DNA from: Anaspis maculata | Lineage: Eukaryota; Arthropoda; Insecta; Coleoptera; Scraptiidae | Length of the DNA stretch: 64,000 nt | Direction: 5' to 3' | Assembly: GCA_949128115.1 (NCBI GenBank) | Contig: OX421964.1 | Coordinates: 32,046,177-32,110,176, forward strand | In this document: one piece after another, positions 36,074 to 48,259 of the stretch | Layout of the letters: every line of letters starts with the position of its first letter | Numbering within the stretch: the stretch's first letter is position 1 | Notes under the pieces: generated by a model | The model's database searches: none | Told to the model about the DNA's origin: nothing | Seen by the model: the letters and a program-made list of their open reading frames with translations, nothing else | Program-made: the position numbers and the translations under genes

Positions 36074-39000
36074 CTGCAATTAAACATCAGCAATAATTAA
36101 CAGATTTCTAACATAGTGTTGATTAAATTTTCAAATTAATTCCTTTTGTAACGTATGAGTTGTTGTGCGGCACAACATTGTGTCATTCATTAGTATAGCG
36201 GGAAAGTGTTCAGGTGGAAACGCCGATCTCGGTTACCCGCTGAAATTGCTAATTTGGCTAGTGGCTGGCGTTCCATTATTGTACATACTACGCTGTAACT
36301 ATTTCAAGTTCAATGCCGGATAATTGGTAATTCCATCTCATGTCACTTAGTTCTATTAAGTTATTTTGAAACTAGGTGTATTGTATTCAGCAGGCGACAA
36401 TGAGAAATATCACCTGCTCTTTATTGTGGTGCTGAACAATAGTGTCTGGCGCTAGACATTGATTTTTCGTGTTCCTAGCAGCAAGCCACGAAGGTACCAA
36501 AATCTTGTTGTATGATGATCTTCTGGGAGGTAGAATAGTCCTGTAGTTGAGGAAGAATTCGCGTTTCTGTTTCTTTTTGCAAATAGTTAGCGATCTAAGA
36601 TATTAACGCAGGTTTTACTTAGGACAGGAAGGGGTGCGGAGATCTATGTGATTAATCACTCCAATAAGCGAACTTAGATGATGAACAATTGCGTCTGCGC
36701 TAGACATTGATTTTTCGTGTTCCTAGCAGCAAATATTTGACCGCAATAAACACGGATCTCGACATAATCACAATATCAATTTCCTCCTCTATGATTACCC
36801 TCAAATTGGCGTATCGTAAACAAGAACACACCAATAAGTTATCTGCATCGCAAATTTATGGATTCGATTGGGGAATTGGCACCTATAGATTATGGATATG
36901 CCAATCAAGCTTATCTCTTGGCATTATGTTTAGTGTCCACACATCAAAAAGTGAAACTACCCAGACATAATTACATAGCCGAAGAAGAATAACTGGAACA
37001 TCTCCGTAAATATCTTTGGTTCAGGAAGTGCGGTCTAATTGTGTAGGTACCGCTCCTCGAAAATGCGTGCGATGATGGCCATCCTACGCAAGAACTTTCA
37101 ACGGTCATCTCTTCTTCGCATTTAGGCTCTAATGAGCAATAAAAAAATTCCAAGCCCATCGGTTTCTAATAAGCACTTAAGATAGGTGTCTCGTCCGGAA
37201 GGAACCAGTGTGATACGACTTTCAATTACAGACGCGAGATCCCCCCGTAATAATCCTCTTGCAGTATCCGAACCGGTTGTTTGTATAGGCCGAGGTATAG
37301 GCTAATGGATAACCGCATCAACTGCTGACCTGGTAAACGGGGGTTTCGGATTGTTACAATGACCTTCTGTGCAAAACCATACAGATGCTGAAGAAATTTC
37401 AAACACCGAAAGTCTGCTCGCGCCAAGAAACCACCTGTTGTGTCCAGAAGACATCAATTAGATAATGCGAGGAACGGTTATCTCACCGCAACGTTGACTG
37501 ACACGATAACCCGGAAACGTCATGGATCATCTTCGGCTTATCGATCTGTCAACGGCAACTCAAAGGGGGATATTATAGGCGCCATGGAATATTCGTATCG
37601 CTGCTGGATGTCGGTCATTCATCACCGGGAATGAGACAGGAATTATTGTTGGGAATCTATTTTGACGAATTTATTGCGCTTCATTACCTATTCCTTCACA
37701 TTAAATGACTCGAGAAATATTTAAGCATCCAGTGTCTGTGGCTGAAGGGTTCCAGTAACGCTTGATATTGATAGCGATCAAAATTTCCATGTAACAACAC
37801 AACGTAACCAAATAGAGAGTATTTAAAAGACAGTCCTTTCACTGAAGACACAAGACGTGAGTAATTCGATATAATTAATAAAAATCGAGCTGGAAATGTC
37901 GTCGGCAAAGGTGATATAAATTACGAGACGCAAAGTGAGGAAGTAAGCCCAAAGGTTGCAATTGTATCCTGTTCAAAAGTTTGTGCTTTGAAGTTTGAAC
38001 TAAGCTGATGGCTATTTCCCTAGCAGTCCGGCCGGACAACAACAATATTCCCTGTTTCTCTGTTCAATTTTGGAATCAGATAAAAAGAAGTTCTTTGATA
38101 GTTAAATTTTCATGTTTCATAAAGCCATGTATATAATTGATATTATACATAAATAATAGGTGAGTATATCGTATTGTGATTCACAATATTGAAAAAATAA
38201 ATTGGCCACTTTTATCTCTGGATATTAATCTGATACAACATGTGCCGTAGAATAAAATGAAACGAAATACCTACGTACCTAAGTAAATAAAGCCAAGAAA
38301 ATTACAACTTACAGGTAAAAAATCATCATTATTTCCTCGTCAGTCATGAGCTGAAGAATTATTATAGTAATTCAGATAATGAAAAAGTGGGCATTGCACA
38401 CAAAGCGCGTGGAAAACGATAGGTACGGAATAAGACTAATGGGTTGCTTGAACTAGGAACCTACCTATCTCTAATAATAATTCTCCAGTGATTAATAACA
38501 ATATAATATATTCCATTGAAATTTATGGTTTTGACCATCTTTACGCGTCAAGTGTTCCTTCAAAAGGAAACGGAAGTTTGTTAGTTCGCAATTAATTATT
38601 GACGGAAAAGCCTTTCACCCCAAGCGGGTCAAAACAATAAAATTGAAATCCCATTAATTTATATTTCAGCTCTTCATGAACATTATGGAACCAAAACTAC
38701 TTCCTCGTTAGTTGGTTCTTGACATCGCTATACCTAGTTTGTTTTTATTTAGGTGATCCAGCAATCATGCGGAAAATTCATGATTTTCCCATCATGAACG
38801 CTCAAACTGCCCAGATCATGTAATTTTGCGGTAAATTAAGTTCGAACGCAATTAATTTGCATTGATTGACTGACCGACTGACTGTAACAACTGAATACGC
38901 TAACTGTGGTAGGTAGGTATACAAAGTAGGTAAACGGTGTTCTCCGAGCTGTATATTAAGTGTCATCGCGATAATTATTTAATAATGACAAAGTAATGTC

Positions 39001-40400
39001 CTGACCTTAATTGGGTATTATCAACGCATTTGGTTTGATTATACAACATAAACACGGGTTTGAATCCCGTTCTCGCGGAAGGAGGAGGACGTCCATGGTC
39101 TCGAGAAGAAAACCATCGGCCAGTGCCCACAGTCCGCGCCATCAAGTCAAACATGACTCAAGAATTTTTTTTGCACTGTTGTGGTCAAACTTTGAAGTCG
39201 AAGTCGAAATGTGATTTTTACCATTGCTAATTGGAATATTTTTTTCAGTGTAAGTAATTTATTCTTCACTTCTTCAGTTAGTTCTTCAAAAACCTATAAT
39301 GTCAAATTTTATGACACCGAAGGCTATAATATTTATCTTAGGCCTATATAAGTTGCTTAGTGAAATACTTTGAAAGATGAAGTCGTATTGATAATTTAAT
39401 TAAAATTGTTGATACGGAAATACACGTGTGAAACAAGGTGATAAAAGACCTCTACCATGAGTAGAAAAGTTAACTTATGCAAAACAACGGTTAATAATTT
39501 GAAATTAATGTGGATCATCATCATTTGTCTATCCATAGTACCTACACAAGAAAATAAAATCGCGTAGCATGAAATGCCATCGGACGTCGTAAGCAATAAA
39601 ATTTTCTTTCTGCAGATTTTTTCTCTTCTCTAGGATTCTCCTGTGTCTCAAGACGCTGGAGTATCATTAAAATAAACAACTTTCTCTGATGTCATATCAT
39701 GCCTTCCTGCCTACCGGACCAATGTCACGTCGCAAGCATTTTACATAAAAGCGATTTAAGCGAAGTAGTATGGGCAGAAAATAGCTGTGAATTGGATTAA
39801 TGGTCTCCAATTAGCCCGAGGGCTGGAATTTGATTTAAGTGGGTATAAGCAGCAGCGGAAATTGCCAAAAATCACCCGATCCAAGGGAAAGGATATAGCA
39901 CAAAGTTCCGAAACTAACTTAAATGTTGGGTGCGTTGTAAAGAGTCTCTGTGGGTACTGCGTACTGCTGTTTATTTTGAGTTGCAGCGACCGATGACATT
40001 CAAACGATATCATGAAAAATGTTTCCATCGACTTGAAATCAGGAAAAAGTATATTAGAGCACAATTTCAATTTGGCGTTCTGGGGAGGTCCAGCTCATAT
40101 CTAGAAACCTAAAGGCAAGCGTTGAAAATTTCTGAAATATTACAAATTCTAGTTGATTTTCATAACAAAACACCTACATTTATTTTAAAATCGCGACAGC
40201 AGAAGTCAAAAACGTCACGTTCGGCTTCGTCTCAGCAAACAAAACCATGATTCGTCGACAAATTCGACTTCAGTGCCATGTACACAAATAACTATTCGCA
40301 TACACATAAGCGAAGAGTTACTTATACAAGGTGATTAATAATTAGATCAAAATAATGAAATACCATAATTATCAAGGGAGAAGGCATGCAGGAATAAGAA
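36074..40400. other. Upstream of the known SRCIN1-like exons; no gene recognised
   Basis: This is probably intron or 5' flank of the minus-strand adaptor gene. A 38-bp direct repeat (GCGCTAGACATTGATTTTTC...) occurs at about 36453 and 36697. A stretch near 39040-39170 with GGGTTTGAATCCCG could be an old SINE B box. No convincing exon was found on either strand. Confidence 0.45.
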
Positions 40401-40408
40401 ACCTTCAA

Positions 40409-40425
40409 ATATATATATATATATA
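40409..40425. repeat. (AT)n microsatellite
   Basis: A short AT run just past the 3' end of the LINE remnant, as often seen at RTE-type LINE tails. Confidence 0.6.
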
Positions 40426-40514
40426 ATCAAAAAACCTTACAATAATACCCGTAGGTGTAAAGGTTACAAAAAATTGCAAAAAATAAAATACAAAAACTAA
40501 ATATCTCAAGTAGC

Positions 40515-40925
40515 TCATTCCTTATTATGTACAAATTCGGCCCATTCTTCTTTGTTCCTCGCCAGTTTTTTCCCTTCATTCCATGTTTTTCCCCGTTCTC
40601 TCAAGTTTTCGACCATCACTTCATCCCAAGTTTTTTTCGGCCTTCCTCTTGTCCTTCGTTGTTGCATTTTTGCCTGCCATATCCTTTTCGTCGGTCTTGC
40701 ATCATCCATCCTCATTACATGTCCAAACCATTTCAGCTGTTGACGTTCTATATCTTTTATTATAGGTTCTACTTCTAATTCTTCTCTTACTATGTCATTT
40801 CTGATTTTATCTCTTCTTGTTATTCCCTTGACGCTGCGCAGATATCTCATTTCCATGGCCTGTATTTTACTTTTCATTTGTTTTGTCAGGACCCAGCTTT
40901 CGCTTCCGTACGTCAAGATAGGTTG
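40515..40925 (-). pseudogene. 5'-truncated non-LTR retrotransposon (LINE), C-terminal end
   Basis: The minus-strand frame encodes about 134 residues matching the end of insect RTE-like endonuclease/reverse-transcriptase proteins. It starts at TYGSESWVLTK, has the LKWFGHVMRM block and then the GRPKKTWDEV block, and ends at TGA at 40515. The frame is open throughout, so the insertion is not very old. The rest of the reverse transcriptase and the endonuclease are missing, as expected of 5' truncation on insertion. The 3' side runs into an AT-rich tail with (AT)n. Confidence 0.8.
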
Positions 40926-41622
40926 TATTTACCTTCAAATACCTAAGGTTTTTATACCTTCAAATATAAAAATATTAAATATGAATAAATGGATTTAAAT
41001 ATTAATCTAAAATAAATAAGCTTCAAATATATTTTTCACAAAATTTTTATGTAAAAAAAAAATTAAAATTATTGTTCTTCTCTAATTTTGTTTCCGTTTT
41101 CCATTATTTATTTCTCAAACTTCAAAGGTACGTACCTACTATCAGTACTATTTTTGACATTCACTGCCGAATTGTAAGGTAAAATGGCAAAAAAGTACAC
41201 AAAAGAGAACATCAAAATTTCCTTGAAGTTTGAAGGACAATAACATCTGAAAAATCACGAGTTCGTCCACGAGTGAAGAAGAATTTCAGTTTCGTACTCA
41301 CACAACCTTTTTCAATAACTGGTCAAATTCTGTTGGTCTAATAATTATGAGTCACCTGTATATATCTTGTTTTTTTGCCTTCGGTTTTTACGAAAAATAA
41401 TGAAATAGGTAGGTAGGTACATAATATGCAAAAATCAGGGAGCTGGAATAATTTCTTACAGAAGAAAACTGCATACTCTAGCTCTTGGTGTAAGAAAAGT
41501 GAAGCCATTGGACGTAAGGGACGAATCAATTTTCAATTACTTTATAAAAGGTGCTTCCCTGAAGACATTAGTCATTGCCGTTCACTGAATCTATAATTAC
41601 AAACCAGTGCTCTAGTCGTCTA

Positions 41623-41766
41623 ACGGCCAGTCTCACAAAAACGGAATAGCATTATTCCGAGTATAAACCTGGGATAAATGGCATGCTGACAAAGGTAACC
41701 TAGGAGATTATACCGAGTATAGCTATACCTACTGAGTTTATCCCTGTTCCGTAAGACCGGAGCCTA
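41623..41766. mobile_element. Short TIR element
   Basis: GGCCAGTCTCACAAAAACGG at the left and the complement of CCGTAAGACCGG at the right form diverged terminal inverted repeats. The interior has paired GTATA-rich words. It lies beside two better-defined TIR elements. Confidence 0.45.
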
Positions 41767-41790
41767 AGCCTTATTGCCTCCCAAAGCTAA

Positions 41791-41956
41791 AGGTGCGTTC
41801 AGGCAGCTTATTCAGGCGCAAGTTTTAATTCTAGCCGTAAGCGCTGTACCGCTTATCGGCTGTTCTGAGGGGGCTGGTTCATAAGAGCCAATGGGTGTCG
41901 CTGCGCTTGCAACTAAAATTAAAACTTGCGGCTAAATAAGCTGACTGAACGCACCT
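41791..41956. mobile_element. 166-bp MITE with TAA target duplication
   Basis: The ends AGGTGCGTTCAG and CTGAACGCACCT are inverted repeats, and pairing continues through CAAGTTTTAATT/AATTAAAACTTG. Flanking TAA trinucleotides (41788-41790 and 41957-41959) fit the TWA target of PIF/Harbinger transposases. Confidence 0.7.
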
Positions 41957-41974
41957 TAACAATAGCTTCCATTA

Positions 41975-42069
41975 AAGCCCGTCTACAATGGTCGCAAAAC
42001 GCAAGCAACGGAAGTATCTTGCATAGGTTACGTTTTACCACAGACTTCTACGACCATTGTAGACGGGCC
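41975..42069. mobile_element. 95-bp MITE with TTA target duplication
   Basis: AAGCCCGTCTACAATGGTCG and CGACCATTGTAGACGGGCC form terminal inverted repeats and TTA flanks both sides. A half copy of the same family is seen near 26694. Confidence 0.7.
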
Positions 42070-42074
42070 TTATA

Positions 42075-44069
42075 CGTAGTACCTACACACTTTCGCAAGG
42101 GTTTTGAGTGGACTTTGGAGCGCGCTCCTGCTCATTAGCGTACGTCAATTTTTTTTATTCAGGAACGCGTTCCAATCCCGCTGTAAAGCACATAAGAATG
42201 ACTGATACCTAACAAAAGTTTCTTCTGTTCAATTATTAATAAGCATACTCGGTAATCACGATGATTAAAATCCAATTATATTCATTGATCCAATTTCAGT
42301 AGAAAAGCCCAACAACGATGCGTGAAACAGACTGCATCATAATCAGGCACCCATACGAGTACCTACCGAATACCCATTGAAAATTTTCGTTTACTGCTTG
42401 CAGTATCAGTATCAGCAATCAGCATTCCATTTCCAACAAACTGGGTCGTTTACTGGGCTACTGTTATTTAACACTTCATTATTCCCTACAAATTGTTGTT
42501 ATGTATTATTATCATCATTTTCCGCATGGATAACCCAAATTTTGAGAACGCGCACGGAGAGCAAATGGGTGGAATGTAAAAGGTAAAAGTGAATATTTCA
42601 TGGTCCGGCGAACATTTCTTTTTTTTTTGCCATTACCGCACACCCTATCATACATACAACACCCGGTCGTTTCTGAAAAACGATTTGAATTGTTTTCATT
42701 ACCAGTATACCAGTGTAGCAAGCGCACAATAGCAGAGTAACGAGCTAGGTAGGTAGGTACTGGTTTCACCGTAAAAAGACCCGACATTGGATTGAACCGT
42801 TAATGTAAACTTTGCCAAGTGTAAGTCATTGTTAGTAGGTACTACCTATTATTCCTTCACTACTTAACTTAAAGTATTGTGTTCAATCAATCATGACAAA
42901 ATTTTTAGTGCTCCAACTGGTTGGATGCCTTCCTCCATCCTTTCGTGTTCACTATTGTCATAAATTTTGGAACCATGACCTTTAGTAGTTTACGTAGTTT
43001 AGAGTAGGTAAGGATCTTGTACGAATTTCCTGCAGTTAATGCACTTTGAGCCATCACGGTTGGAGATGTCTAGTTGACAGCGTAACGAAGTCAAATAACA
43101 CCCTTTCTGAACTCTTTGCATGTAATGCACGTCCAGCTGAGCTGTGATTCGAATGACCTGGACAAAATAAATGCTTTAGTTTAGGAATAATTAGGTATTG
43201 CAGGCTTGCCGCCTTCTTATCTGGTGTGAAACTGTCTTGTCCAAAAATCTAGTTATGCTGCCTGTCAAACTGACATCTGACAACTGACATTTTTTACATC
43301 TGTAAAAAAATGACTGTCATGCGCATGCGTGGAAATTGGACTCGAGAGGGAGCAGGAACGTGTTACCGTCGTTTGGACACCAAAACTGCAGTATTATCAA
43401 AAATTTTATACGTAAATTTTGTTGCAAGGGCAGACTTGGCGGGATGTTCCTTGTTTTTCCAAATCATTTTCAAGGGCTTGACGCGTCTCTTTGCTGGAGC
43501 AGGGTGAATGGTCGGTGCTTCTATTGCGGTACTTGTTTTGAAGCGACGGCATCTCATTAGTTTGAAGCGTCGAAAAATCAAATTATCTTCAAGAGTTAGG
43601 ATTTATTTTTTCATTTGTCAAATGTCACCACAAGCTACTTTGATTTCTTCGTTTATTGACAAAAATTAAAAACAGTCGAAAAATTGTTTTTCCAATAAAA
43701 GAGAAAAGTGTCAGACATCACGTCCCGCAACTATTTTCCGTCTTTCTGTAGCGGACAAATGCGTTTCAAAAGTGGCCCGGAAATCATAGTGTTGTGGTGA
43801 ATCACCGCGATGAATTATCACGCCGAATTTCGACAGTGTAACCAACGGGAAAGTTTTGAGGATTTTCTCTAGTTCAGATTTGTAAACTCAGAAACAAAAT
43901 CTCTCAGGCCACTCGAATTACAGTTCAGCTGGACGCACTATACCTTCTGGTCCAAGACTTGAGTTTGATGTGTTTGCAACAGGGCCTCCGAAAGCTGATA
44001 AGTTTTGTTTGAAAAAAAAAAAGTTTTTATTCTGATTTAAATAATGAGCCCTACAATTTTCAGGTGACA
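42075..44069. other. Intergenic; flank of the pentraxin gene
   Basis: A promoter-like patch lies at 43262-43335 with TGACA repeats and an NRF-1-like TGCGCATGCG near 43320. A small basic minus-strand ORF (about 43557-43363) overlaps it and cannot be assigned. The sequence just before 44070 ends in an acceptor (TTTTCAG), so a 5' UTR intron is likely. Confidence 0.4.
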
Positions 44070-47000
44070 ATGCAACTTGGTGCATCGCTCATTTCCGCCG
44101 TCTTCTGCTTGTGTTGTTGGATTTTTCCGACCGGGGCAGTCATCCAGACCAGATCCGGAGCCACTGGCTTTGTGAAAGGCTACCAGCAGTTGCATCCACA
44201 AGATTTCACGATACACAAAGTCTCGTTCACCCAAAAAGGTTACATCCAGGTACCTAGAGAAAACTTCAAAGAAAACCGGGGGCGCAGCTTCCAGACTATG
44301 ACCCCCGCATGTTAATGGAATTCCAATTTAATTTTCGCTTATTGCAGTTCCTGAAATACGTCGCCGACGTACCACCTTTGAGCGAGTACACGTTCTGCAT
44401 GTGGGTGCGCAGCAGCAATTTGACAAACGCACATCCATTACTTTCGTATTCCAGTAAGTGGTACATAGGTTCATGCCTGTGTGAAAATGGAAAATATTTT
44501 CAATATGTGGGAGGGTGTCAGCATGCGAATTGCGTGAAAGCATACGAATTCTTCACATCACGTTCTTTGAATTGATTGAACTTTCATTGAGTTTCGTGCC
44601 GTCGTCTCATTAGGTTTAATTAGCATGATGGCTGAAAATCAGAGCCCTTGTGCGACAAGAACAAGGACACAAAACAGGAAGTAGGGATATTCCGCTTCGC
44701 ATCGGTCTTCTTTTCCTCATTACCTGACTTCATAAAAGAGAGATAATAAAAGCCCCGGTTCACACGGGTGACTTTCTTTTTGATCACGTTTCCACTAAAA
44801 CTTATTATTCTTTGTTATACTTACATAAAAATCAATAATGGAAAGTACCCGGAGGAACTTGGTTAATAATAATATGAAGTCAACTTTTTGTTTTCCTTGA
44901 ATAATACAGGTGATTTTTAAGTGTCGGACCGAAACAAAATACAGAAGGATATTATATATCCTACATAGAATCTTTTATGCAGCTCACATAAAATGTTTGA
45001 AAAATTCTTCGCTTCTTATTTTTGAAGTCATGAAGGGTCAAAGGGAAGTCCTCTGAACTCTTCTAGCAATTGAATCTCTTCTTCTGTTATTCAAAAAGAA
45101 TTCAATGAACCGTGGATATTTTTATTTCATGAATAACCCTGTATAGTACACACTCAGTAGGTAGTTGTTATCTTCATAATTCCTCAATCGACAGTCAACT
45201 TAAATCGTTGAGTCTTAAATTTTTTGTAATTGAGATGGGATTCATTGAAGATTCCATATAATCCCGTTCACTTTTTATCTTCAGTAAAATGACTGGAGCG
45301 CTGGGAGGATAGGGCTGATGGCCGCTGATAGTTTCGCTCCAAAACTTTGCAGGTGCCATCAGCCGTAGCCGTAGCCCCTCAGTTGTCACTTCATTTTTGC
45401 CTCAAAAAGTCATTCTACTGAATTTAAAACGTGAACGGCATATACTGTGTATGGTTTTGGTCCGACACTTTTGAATCACCTGTATAACAATGGCTTCACA
45501 CGGGCCAGTTTTTCAGTCTCAGCTGAGTTTTGAGGTGGGATTTGTTGCTATGAAAAGAGTTGCTGCATCAATCAAATCCATGACAACAAAACCAAATTAA
45601 GAGTCAACTCAACACTGAAAAACTGGCCATAAGCCTCAGTTGCTCAGTTTGAGTCAAATTAAAACTTGGTTTGGTTGTCATAGATGTAATTATTGTCCCA
45701 ACAATCATTTCCAAAGTGACCAAATCAAGTGAAAGTGGAATTTTCTACGGTGGAATTCAGCAACTGGGCCTAAGAGACAGTATGCGAGTCTATTATCTTG
45801 ATGATAATTCAATCAAGTGGTCAGATCTAATTGTTTGACATGATTCCAGAACACGAACAGGACCGTCTGATAAGGGTATGGATAGCTCCGTTTGGTACCG
45901 ATTTGAACCTCGAGATCCTCGGAACCCACATCTTCAAGTTTCGCCTGCAGTTCGTAGAGAACCACTGGTATCACATATGTCAATCATGGTCGTCGAGCCA
46001 AGCATCTTGGAACCTTTACATAAATGGAAAGCTGAAAGCCAATGGTATAGCTTCTCAGGTAAAAGATCATTTTTATTAATAAAGCTACAGGGACTTTATT
46101 ACGAGAGGTGTATCGAGCTTGGCTATAGAATCTGAGGCTGATAACATACTGGAGCGGTGAGCAATGCGACGATGAGAGCGAAGCGACGAAAAATAGGAAT
46201 ATGTGTGTTTGTTTTCGTCGCTTTCCTCTCCGCTCTCATCGTCGCGTTGCTCACCGCTCCAGTATGTTTTCAGCCTAGAAGACGATATAACGAACAGGGA
46301 AGTGTTGATCCGTAATATGTTGCCGACAAAAATAGTGCTTTTGCTATGCTGACCGGCTCGTTGTCAGCATAGCAAGTACAAAACAGCGCAGATGAAACTC
46401 CGCGGGGCAAAACAATGAGAGACAAAACAGCGCGGGACAAAATAGGTAGCTCAGAGACAAAATAGTGGAAGCAAAAGACCGCAGGACAAAACATCATGAC
46501 GCAAGCACGGCGGCTGCCTCCCTTCCAGTTTTCCTCCTTCTTTTTATACCGACTAGGAAAAAAAGGAGGAAACTTGAATCAGAAATCAACTCCTGGTAGG
46601 TCTGAAAAGAAGTAGGAAACCTGAGGCAAAACTCAACTCCTTAGGTGTATCTAAAAAGATTAAGGAAATATAAAAGGAGAGGTTGCCCGCGCTATTTTAT
46701 CCCATGATCTTTGGTCTCTGCACTGTTTTGTCCGCGCTCTTTTTTTGTTTTGAGTTCAAATGACAAAAAACGATCCTCTAAAGTAACTAGAGCAATGAGT
46801 AAAAAAAAACTCAAGACCGAAGTCAACAAAAGTAAAATTGAATAAGCCTTCGACTTCAATGTATTTAGAATTATCTAGGGTTATTTTAAATCTTAGTGTT
46901 TATTATATTATTCAATGCCATGATTAAGAAACCTTTTGGTGAACGGACACCACACAAGGGCTGAAAAAAAAACTATAAAACGGAAAATAATTCAATTATT

Positions 47001-47564
47001 ATCTTCCAGCTGAGGAACGTCCGGATCAAAGCCGGAGGCGACATCGTCGTTGGTCAAGAATACACCGACTTCGACAAAGGCCTAGATGACGGCATCGAGG
47101 GCGACGTCTTCGGCTTCAATTTCGTAGTCGCAGGCACGTCGACCTATCCGAAATACGTCTTCCCCGCCATACAGCTGAATCATTTCGAGGCCGAAGAGCG
47201 CTACGTCCCCCGTTACTCGGACGAAGTCCCGGGCGAACTCGCCTATTTCCCGAACGAACCCAACAGACGGCCCAAGGGCCTGATGGACTTTGGCGTGAAC
47301 GTTCTGAACAACGTGTTCAGTTACTTTGATCCTCCGAGACCGTACAGCAAGAGGCTGCAGATAGGCTCCAGGATTATAAACGAAATAGACGACGATTTTA
47401 CACCGAAACCCGCGGGACTGAGGCTGGTCGAACTGAGCTACAACTGCGTTTTGGGCAAGGGGGCGCCCCTGAGCGGCCGGGACGTGATCGTGAGTTGGAC
47501 CAAGACTCCCGTCAGGGTGTTCGGTGGCGCCATTTTGAAAACTGTGCCACCATTTTGCGTATAA
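44070..47564 (+). CDS. Secreted pentraxin-domain protein, four exons
   Basis: Exons 44070-44249, 44348-44453, 45850-46058 and 47010-47564 join in frame to give 349 residues. The first 26 or so look like a signal peptide (SLISAVFCLCCWIFPTGA). The pentraxin/LamG-like fold is shown by HICQSWSS (H137, C139, W142), which fits the pentraxin signature HxCx[ST]Wx[ST], and by C77 in FCMWV. C77 and C139 are spaced like the disulfide of C-reactive protein. N84-L-T is a possible glycosylation site. Pentraxins are secreted, often oligomeric, Ca2+-dependent binders in innate immunity or at synapses; the ligand here is unknown. The long C-terminal part beyond the fold (after about residue 210) ends VFGGAILKT. 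The start is chosen as the first ATG after an acceptor and before the signal peptide. Confidence 0.82.
44906..45484. mobile_element. TIR element with TAA target duplication
   Basis: The left end TACAGGTGATT, then AAGTGTCGGACC, pairs with the right end GGTCCGACACTT, then AATCACCTGTA. TAA flanks both sides (44903-44905, 45485-45487). An inner inverted pair (45263-45297 with 45407-45440) suggests a second hairpin inside. It lies in intron 2 of the pentraxin gene and carries no ORF of interest. Confidence 0.7.
45491..45635. mobile_element. Small TIR element
   Basis: GGCTTCACACGGGCCAGTTT at the left pairs with AAAACTGGCCATAAGCC at the right. It directly follows the preceding element in intron 2 of the pentraxin gene. 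Confidence 0.55.
46135..46276. mobile_element. Hairpin MITE in a pentraxin intron
   Basis: AGGCTGATAACATACTGGAG and its complement CTCCAGTATGTTTTCAGCCT bound a nearly complete stem that includes CGATGAGAGCG/CGCTCTCATCG. It is about 142 bp long and has no coding content. Confidence 0.75.
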
Positions 47565-47698
47565 CCGCCAGTGAGGTCGCATAATATTGAAGTGACCGGG
47601 AACCATTTTTAAACAATTTCTGTCCTTTGTAACCAAATCTCTTTGGTTTTGAAAAAAATGGCAACTCCCAAGTCTTATAAAATATTGTGTAGAAGTGT

Positions 47699-48258
47699 AC
47701 ACAGGGTGATTGAGAAAGGGTAGGCACGAGCTTCAAGATAAAAAGAGTCATCAGGGAATCAGAGAAATATAGTAAAAATCTGTCTTCACCATTATTATCG
47801 TTTTATTCACACCAATACTCATAGTACTTGTATTATGCAAGCTTGTTTTTTGCGTGATAAACTTTGATCAAAATAGATCTGACACCAACTGTCATGTGTC
47901 AAAGTTAAGTGCTTATTCTTGTTCAGTAAAGTTCGGTAATTCATTATATCAAGATTAACGCCAGAGCAATTATTGCAAATTGTGCAAATTAATAATCAAA
48001 CTTTGACCCTCCACAGCTTCAAAAATTGAACTCGTTGATTTTTTAAATATTGTTTTGTGGGCTTCATAGAATATTCCATATACCGTAGTACAGTCGGATA
48101 CGATACTTTTGAGATACCTACCCTGTTGTAGAATTTAGGGTCAAGCTTAGGGTTTTCATGATTTGAGGCATCTTCGATAAAGATTTTCCCCTCTTTTTCC
48201 TGACTTCTTTGCAACGTAGTGGAGCCCTTGTTCGCCAATCTTGAACCACCCTGTAGTT
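47699..48258. repeat. CAGGGTG-bounded repeat
   Basis: It begins TACACAGGGTGATT and ends with AACCACCCTGTAG, which may be short inverted ends. A 160-codon minus-strand ORF spans the right part but shows no recognisable domain. Confidence 0.35.
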
Positions 48259-48259
48259 G

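Noticed and set aside
37226..37426. Minus-strand ORF considered as a 5' exon of the SRCIN1-like gene
   Set aside because: It has no clear acceptor-donor pair in a phase matching the exon at 36073 and no family similarity.
43363..43557. Small basic minus-strand ORF of 64 residues
   Set aside because: It looks somewhat protein-like, but there is no splice context, homology I recognise or start signal, so it is not called as a gene.
47082..47702. Minus-strand ORF of 206 codons
   Set aside because: It is the antisense of the last pentraxin exon, whose plus frame continues the upstream exons and has the right splice phase.
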